Positions 58,363-64,000 of a stretch of DNA of 64,000 bases are shown here, piece after piece. The DNA lies in NCBI GenBank assembly GCA_022484595.1, contig JAKVLB010000009.1, forward strand, positions 1 to 64,000. Direction: 5' to 3'. The notes beneath the pieces were generated by a model. It worked only from the letters and a program-made list of their open reading frames with translations, searched no databases and was not told the origin of the DNA. The stretch comes from Mageeibacillus sp. (GTDB lineage: Bacteria > Bacillota > Clostridia > Saccharofermentanales > Saccharofermentanaceae). Position numbers and translations under genes: made by a program. Position 1 is the first letter of the stretch. The number at the start of each line of letters is the position of its first letter.

Positions 58363-59142
58363 TTGAGAATTTGTTTTATCGGTGATGTGGTCGGAGCGCC
58401 GGGGAAACGGGCTTTACGAGCAGTATTGCCTGAGCTCCTCAGCCGGGAGAATATAGACTGCTGTATTATCAATGCGGAGAATTCTTCGCACGGTATCGGC
58501 GTAAATTCCAAGATAATCACAGAACTGTGCAGCTATGGCGCGAATGTTATAACTTTAGGGAATCATACTTTCTCGGACAGAGAATTTGAGACTGAGATAA
58601 AAGGAATTAAGAACTGTGTCAGGCCTGCGAACATTACGCCGCCATGGCCGGGACGGGATATTGTTGTTTTCGATAAGGGTAATGAACGGCTGGGAGTGAT
58701 AAATCTCCTGGGACAGGTAGATATGTCGCCTTCCGCGGACAATCCGTATTTCAAGGCGGACGAACTGATTAATGAGCTTAAGGAGCAGCGCTGTACCTCC
58801 GTGTTTCTTGATTTCCATGCTGAAGCAACCTCGGAGAAACAGGCTATGGGTTATTATCTGGACGGACGCGTCAGCGTGGTCGCCGGTACGCATACACATG
58901 TTCAGACCGCGGATGAGAGAATACTTCCGCAGGGAACCGGCTACATTACTGACTGCGGAATGACCGGAGTCTATGAGTCGATACTCGGTATGGATATAGA
59001 AACAAGCTTTACGAGACTTGTTCGAAAAATACATTGCAGGTATGAACCGGCGTCCGGTTCTGCCGCGATTTGTGGTATCATTTTCGAGACCAATCTTAAC
59101 GGGAGATGCGTTTCAATCAAGCGCTTTTGTGAATATGAGTAA
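58363..59142 (+). CDS. ymdB: YmdB-family metallophosphoesterase (TIGR00282)
   Basis: RICFIGDVVGAPGKRALRAVLPEL, NAENSSHGIGVN, VVAGTHTHVQTADERILPQGTGYITDCGMTG. Confidence 0.93.
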   Translation: MRICFIGDVVGAPGKRALRAVLPELLSRENIDCCIINAENSSHGIGVNSKIITELCSYGANVITLGNHTFSDREFETEIKGIKNCVRPANITPPWPGRDIVVFDKGNERLGVINLLGQVDMSPSADNPYFKADELINELKEQRCTSVFLDFHAEATSEKQAMGYYLDGRVSVVAGTHTHVQTADERILPQGTGYITDCGMTGVYESILGMDIETSFTRLVRKIHCRYEPASGSAAICGIIFETNLNGRCVSIKRFCEYE

Positions 59143-59677
59143 AAAATCTGACATTGCTTTCTTTTCGTTTCTTGTGCTGATTCTTGTCACGGCAGATCAG
59201 TTTCTTAAGCGCATTATTACTTACACAATGGAGCTTTACGATCAGCACTACATCATTGATAATTTTTTTTCATTCAAATTTTCAATCGACTATGTCGTCA
59301 ACACAGGAAGTGCTTTCAGCTTTCTGGCTGACAAGAGCTGGGGAATATATGTCCTGTCGATTGTATCACTGATCCTCGGCAGCATTATAATGCTGTTTAC
59401 GCTTGTGGCAGCCGGCATGGGCAAGAAATTCCTTGCATCTTCTTTTGCGCTCATATCCGCAGGAGCATTCGGAAATCTTGTGGACAGATTCACGCTGAAG
59501 CATGTTATTGATTTTCTGAGGTTTGATTTTGGCAGCTACACATTTCCGGTGTTTAATTTCGCTGACATCTGCGCCGTCGTCGGCACACTTCTGATTATTT
59601 TCCTGATACTGTTCAAACCGAAGTATTTTGATGAATTTCTTAGAAAAATCGGAGTAGGTGCAAAGAAACATGCCTGA
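59135..59677 (+). CDS. lspA: Lipoprotein signal peptidase
   Basis: VTADQFLKRI, VVNTGSAFSFLADKSW, GAFGNLVDRFTLKHVIDFLRF, FNFADICAVVG. Confidence 0.95.
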   Translation: MSKKSDIAFFSFLVLILVTADQFLKRIITYTMELYDQHYIIDNFFSFKFSIDYVVNTGSAFSFLADKSWGIYVLSIVSLILGSIIMLFTLVAAGMGKKFLASSFALISAGAFGNLVDRFTLKHVIDFLRFDFGSYTFPVFNFADICAVVGTLLIIFLILFKPKYFDEFLRKIGVGAKKHA

Positions 59678-60587
59678 AGTTACTTACATATGCAATGAGA
59701 ACGGAATAAGACTTGATGTCTTTATATCCGGAGAAAACTCTGAATATTCCAGATCATTTTTCAAACAGCTTATTGATTCGGGCAAGGTAACTGTAAACGG
59801 CGATATACCCGCAAAGCCGGGAATAAAGCTTAACGCCGGTGATTCTGTGCTGTGCTCAATACCGGAGCCGCAGGTTATGGACAACAGACCGCAGGATATT
59901 CCTCTGGATATTCTCTACGAAGACAGTGATATTCTTGTCATCAACAAGCCGCAGGGAATGGTTGTTCACCCCGCCGCAGGTCACCACGAAGGGACACTTG
60001 TCAACGCTCTTCTGGCTCACTGCGGAGATGAGCTGTCCGATATCAACGGCGTTATCAGACCGGGAATTGTTCATCGTATTGACAAGGATACCTCCGGTAT
60101 TATGCTGGCCTGCAAGAATAATGAGACTCATCTGAAGCTTGCTGACATGCTGTCGAGGCACGAGATCGTAAGACAGTACAGAGCTCTGGTTTACGGTGTT
60201 ATCGCTCCTGACAAAGGAACAGTAAACGCGCCTATAGGAAGATCTGACAAGGACCGCAAGAAGATGGCTGTAATTAAAGGCGGGAAGCCTTCGGTTACAC
60301 ATTTCGAAGTTGTTAAGCGTTATTGCGAAGTAACTGATTTGAGCCTGCTCCTTGAGACCGGACGGACACATCAGATAAGAGTCCATATGTCATATATCGG
60401 TCATCCTGTTGTCGGCGATCCAATATATGCGGGCAAACGTCCTGATTACGGCCTGGAAGGTCAGGCACTTCACAGCAGTTCAATAACCTTTACACATCCC
60501 AGAACCGGGGAGGTTATGCATTTTGAGACTGAACTGCCGGAGTATTACCGGAATCTGCTTTCTGGTCTGACTCCGATTTCAGATTGA
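59670..60587 (+). CDS. rluD: RluD-type pseudouridine synthase
   Basis: S4 domain; INKPQGMVVHPAAGHHEGTLVNALLAH, RPGIVHRIDKDTSGIMLACKN, ETGRTHQIRVHMSYIGHPVVGDPIY. Confidence 0.95.
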   Translation: MPEVTYICNENGIRLDVFISGENSEYSRSFFKQLIDSGKVTVNGDIPAKPGIKLNAGDSVLCSIPEPQVMDNRPQDIPLDILYEDSDILVINKPQGMVVHPAAGHHEGTLVNALLAHCGDELSDINGVIRPGIVHRIDKDTSGIMLACKNNETHLKLADMLSRHEIVRQYRALVYGVIAPDKGTVNAPIGRSDKDRKKMAVIKGGKPSVTHFEVVKRYCEVTDLSLLLETGRTHQIRVHMSYIGHPVVGDPIYAGKRPDYGLEGQALHSSSITFTHPRTGEVMHFETELPEYYRNLLSGLTPISD

Positions 60588-60641
60588 CGATTTGCCGTAA
60601 TAGGGTAATAATTTTATAAAGTCTTTATATGAGGGGATTCA

Positions 60642-61583
60642 ATGGAAGAAGTTGTCGGAAATTTAAGTTCTTCTGATTTGTTGGTTGTCAACTATTTCGA
60701 TAAAGTCGCGGAAAGACTTGATGTGAGTCTTGAGTTATGTGGCAATTCCGTAGTAATTCACGGTGAAGACGGACTCAGCAGATTGAGAGGCAGAAGTTGC
60801 ATAGAGGCTCTGATTGACTTTTCCAGGGATAACGAACTTGATCCGCTTCTTGCAGACTATGTGATTCATCTTGCCAGTATCGGAAAACTTGAGGAATTTG
60901 CGAAATCGGGTGCGGACGAAATCTTTTATATAACACCGAACGGAAGACCGATCAAGGCAAAGACGCTCGGACAAAGGTTCTATATTGATGCACTTAAGCG
61001 CTCTGAGCTGGTCATATGTTCCGGACCGGCAGGCTGCGGCAAGACTTTTCTCGGTGTAGCGATGGCAGTAAAGGCCTTCAGGAACAGAGAAGTATCAAGG
61101 ATTATACTTACGAGACCTGCTCTTGAGGCAGGTGAGAGGCTGGGTTTTCTGCCGGGGGATATTGAAGAGAAGGTCAACCCGTATATGAGACCTATATATG
61201 ACGCTCTGGGTACACTTCTCGGTCAGGAACTTTTCGAGAGATATTATGAGAAGGGACTTATCGAGGTATCGCCGCTTGCTTTTATGAGAGGCCGCAATCT
61301 GGACGATTGTTTTGTTCTGCTTGATGAGGCACAGAATACGACTGTTGAGCAGATGAAGATGTTTCTTACGAGAATCGGTATTAATTGCAGAGCCTGCGTC
61401 TGCGGAGATTTTACGCAGATTGACCTGCCGCGCGGAGTTGTCAGCGGTCTGCCTGATTCGATGAGAGTCCTTGCCGGTATCGAAGGTATCAGTCTTATCA
61501 GACTTACCGGAGAAGATATAGTTCGCAACAGTCTTGTACAGAGAATTGTCAATGCCTATGAAGGAGTATCACATGAGCAGTAA
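60642..61583 (+). CDS. PhoH family protein
   Basis: VICSGPAGCGKTFLGVAMAVKAF, ALEAGERLGFLPGDIEEKVNPYMRPIYDAL, VLLDEAQNTTVEQMKMFLTRIG. Confidence 0.95.
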   Translation: MEEVVGNLSSSDLLVVNYFDKVAERLDVSLELCGNSVVIHGEDGLSRLRGRSCIEALIDFSRDNELDPLLADYVIHLASIGKLEEFAKSGADEIFYITPNGRPIKAKTLGQRFYIDALKRSELVICSGPAGCGKTFLGVAMAVKAFRNREVSRIILTRPALEAGERLGFLPGDIEEKVNPYMRPIYDALGTLLGQELFERYYEKGLIEVSPLAFMRGRNLDDCFVLLDEAQNTTVEQMKMFLTRIGINCRACVCGDFTQIDLPRGVVSGLPDSMRVLAGIEGISLIRLTGEDIVRNSLVQRIVNAYEGVSHEQ

Positions 61584-63657
61584 ACAAAAAGGTATGCGGA
61601 TTCTGAGAACATTAGCATTGCTTCTGACTGTATTTGTTCTGGTCTTTATAGTTTTTTACGGTTCTTTAGCTGAGAGTTACGACTATGATATAGGGTCTGT
61701 CGCCGAGTCTGATATCTATGCGCCGCGAACTTTTGTCGATTCCTATGAGACGGAACATCAGGCGGTTATCGCCCGCAATTCCGTCTCGGCTATTTTTATA
61801 AGGTCAGACGAGATATCGGAAGAGAATAGCGACAATGTTGAAGGCTTTTTCGATCTGGTAAGTCAGGAGAGATCGATTTATTCTGCAAGCCTCACAACAA
61901 CATCTCCAATTACGTCAGAACAGGCTGCTTCTGAGCTGTCGGTCAATATAAAGCAGACACTTGACGCAGAGATAAGCGCGGAAAGTCTTCTTGTGTTTAT
62001 GGATATGAGTGATTCTTCTTTCAGTTACATAAAGGATAAGGCTATATCAATGACCGAGCTTATAATGGTTGATGATATAGACGAGAGTATGCTCGAGTCT
62101 TCAATTGACAGCCAGATTGACTCGTTTAAACAGTCCAATCCTTCATATTCGGAGTATGCCGATTCACTCAAGATTGTTCTTGACGCTCTTCTTCAGCCTA
62201 ATTCTGTTTTTGACGAGACAGCAACAAACGACTCTGCGGAAAACAGCTACCTCAATGCAATCCAGAATCCGGTTACAATAGATAAGGGTGCGCTTATTGT
62301 GTCGTCAGGAGATGTAATAACCGAGCACATATATCAGAATCTTGTTGACCTTGAACTTATAAGAGTCAATTCAATGAACCTTGTAATTCTGCTCAGGGAT
62401 TTTGTCTATGTCGCGGCAATTGTTGTCTGTCTTTTGACCTTCTTAAGCGTAAAGCATAAGAATGATTCCTACAATCCGCGGACTTTCTATACGATACTTA
62501 TAACTTTTGTTATTTCTGTTTTCGCGTCCGTATATCTGTCGGAGCTGTCGTCGCTTTTTTGTGTGGTTCTGTTTTTCACGGTAATCTGTTCGTCTTATAT
62601 AGGAACATTCGACGGAATTGTACTGTCTATAGGCAATCTTCTTCTGATGTGGCCAATTTATTCTTTTGACATTGAACTTCTGTTCATAAATATCATTGCG
62701 ATTATTGTCTGCGCATCTCTTGCAGGCAGAACCGACAAGGTGTCTTCAAGTGCGACACTGATACTGCTTCCTACGGTCATGACGGTTTTCGCGTCGCTTT
62801 CATATGGTTTTATCAACAACTATACGAGAGATGAATACATTAATTCAATGATTTTCTCGCTCGTCAGCAGCACGGCTTCGCTTGTCGCAGCTGTGGGAAT
62901 TATGCCGGTTTACGAATTGTTCAGCAATGTTGCATCGCCTGTAAAACTGATTATTCTGAGCCAGCCCGGTCAGCACCTCTTGAAGCGTCTTTTCCTTGAA
63001 GCATCAGGAACATATTCGCATTCAATGATGGTCGCCAATCTCGCAGATTCAGGGGCAGAAGCGATAGGGGCGGATTCGCTGCTTTGCAAGGTTGCCGCAT
63101 ACTATCACGATATCGGCAAGCTCGATAATCCGCAGTATTTCACGGAGAATCAGCACGACGGAATTAATCCTCACGATAAGCTTCCGATAATGGAGAGTAT
63201 AGCAATTATTACAAGACATCCGGAGAACGGCGTCAAGCTTGCGCGAAAAGAGAGGCTGCCGCTTGCAATTATCAAGATAATTGACGAACATCACGGAACG
63301 ACCTATCCGGCATACTTCTATTACAAGGCCTGTGAGGAAGCAAAGGCCAAGGGACTTGAACACCCTGATGTTGAGAACTTTAAATATCACGGTCACATAC
63401 CTTCAAGCCGCGAGTCTGCCGTTGTTATGCTCGCGGACACCTGTGAGGCGGCAGTCCGTTCCACAAAACAGACCGATACAGACGGTGCTGAAGCTTTGAT
63501 AAGGAAGCTTGTCAAGGATAAAATAGACCAGGATCAGTTGATTAACTCAGGTCTGTCTTTCGACGATGTTGAGAAGATTATATTAGCGTTCAAGCAGATT
63601 TATGCAGGCGTATTTCACGAAAGGATAGAGTATCCGAATGATAATAAGAACAGTTGA
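61573..63657 (+). CDS. 7TM-HD (PgpH/YqfF-type) HD-domain membrane protein
   Basis: 7TMR-HDED-like extracellular region, multiple TMs, HD YYHDIGKLDNPQYFTENQ and IDEHHGTTYPAYFYYKA. Confidence 0.93.
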   Translation: MSSKQKGMRILRTLALLLTVFVLVFIVFYGSLAESYDYDIGSVAESDIYAPRTFVDSYETEHQAVIARNSVSAIFIRSDEISEENSDNVEGFFDLVSQERSIYSASLTTTSPITSEQAASELSVNIKQTLDAEISAESLLVFMDMSDSSFSYIKDKAISMTELIMVDDIDESMLESSIDSQIDSFKQSNPSYSEYADSLKIVLDALLQPNSVFDETATNDSAENSYLNAIQNPVTIDKGALIVSSGDVITEHIYQNLVDLELIRVNSMNLVILLRDFVYVAAIVVCLLTFLSVKHKNDSYNPRTFYTILITFVISVFASVYLSELSSLFCVVLFFTVICSSYIGTFDGIVLSIGNLLLMWPIYSFDIELLFINIIAIIVCASLAGRTDKVSSSATLILLPTVMTVFASLSYGFINNYTRDEYINSMIFSLVSSTASLVAAVGIMPVYELFSNVASPVKLIILSQPGQHLLKRLFLEASGTYSHSMMVANLADSGAEAIGADSLLCKVAAYYHDIGKLDNPQYFTENQHDGINPHDKLPIMESIAIITRHPENGVKLARKERLPLAIIKIIDEHHGTTYPAYFYYKACEEAKAKGLEHPDVENFKYHGHIPSSRESAVVMLADTCEAAVRSTKQTDTDGAEALIRKLVKDKIDQDQLINSGLSFDDVEKIILAFKQIYAGVFHERIEYPNDNKNS

Positions 63658-64000
63658 TTTGGAAGAGAATTTCTCCGGGGAGATTAAAGCTGAGATTACA
63701 GAACTCATTACCCGGGTAGGCGAAGCAATAAGTGAGGGGGACTATGCGGATGTCTCAATGCTGAATGCACTCAGACACTCATATGTCACGCTGACGTTTG
63801 TTACGCCTGAATACATCAGAGAGGTTAACAGTGAGCAGCGGGGAATAGATAAGGTAACCGACTGTCTGTCTTTTCCGCAGATAGACATGAGAAACGGCGC
63901 ATGCATCAGCAAGATAGAACCTTCAGATTATGAGTATGATGACGATATGAATCCGGTTTTAAACCTTGGTGATGTTCTCATAAATCTTGAAGCAGCCGGT
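63638..64000 (+). CDS. ybeY: Endoribonuclease YbeY, truncated by the window edge
   Basis: MIIRTVDLEENFSGEI...LTFVTPEYIREVNSEQRGIDKVTDCLSFPQ...LGDVLINLEAA; overlaps the upstream stop. Confidence 0.88.
   Translation, partial: MIIRTVDLEENFSGEIKAEITELITRVGEAISEGDYADVSMLNALRHSYVTLTFVTPEYIREVNSEQRGIDKVTDCLSFPQIDMRNGACISKIEPSDYEYDDDMNPVLNLGDVLINLEAAG

Overview
The window reads as a chromosomal segment of a low-to-mid GC anaerobic Firmicute (Clostridia-like), densely coding and mostly housekeeping. From left to right: the 3' part of a SpaA/Cna_B-repeat surface protein; a YtrA-like GntR regulator with an ABC transporter and a CPBP-protease membrane fusion; aconitase and citrate synthase; tRNA-Glu; uvrA-clpE; a Thr-rich membrane protein; tRNA-Leu and tRNA-fMet; a two-gene module (sensor-like + MFS protein and an overlapping membrane partner); a tyrosine recombinase; asd; tRNA-Met and tRNA-Tyr; fur-znuCB; dacA; miaB-mutS-mutL-miaA; lexA with a divergent HTH-like ORF; gdhA; a DUF3048 lipoprotein; LCP plus a PP2C-like gene; aspartokinase; efp/asp23/amaP/nusB/xseAB/ispA/dxs/nadK/argR/recN; rny-ymdB-lspA-rluD-phoH-pgpH and a partial ybeY. 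No rRNA, CRISPR array, IS element or prophage was seen. Strongest leads: (i) a PP2C-fold protein that appears to have lost its metal-binding Asp motifs, fused through a TM to an SH3-like domain and Thr-rich tail, and overlapping an LCP gene; (ii) a double extracytoplasmic-domain + MFS fusion overlapping a second membrane protein gene; (iii) a lexA-divergent sigma-region-4-like ORF sharing a LexA-like operator, with a matching site in the uvrA promoter; (iv) operator-like palindromes at the GntR and Fur operons; (v) an in-frame, SpaA-like continuation after the TAG stop of the surface protein. All names come from motif reading of the supplied translations. No database search was run.
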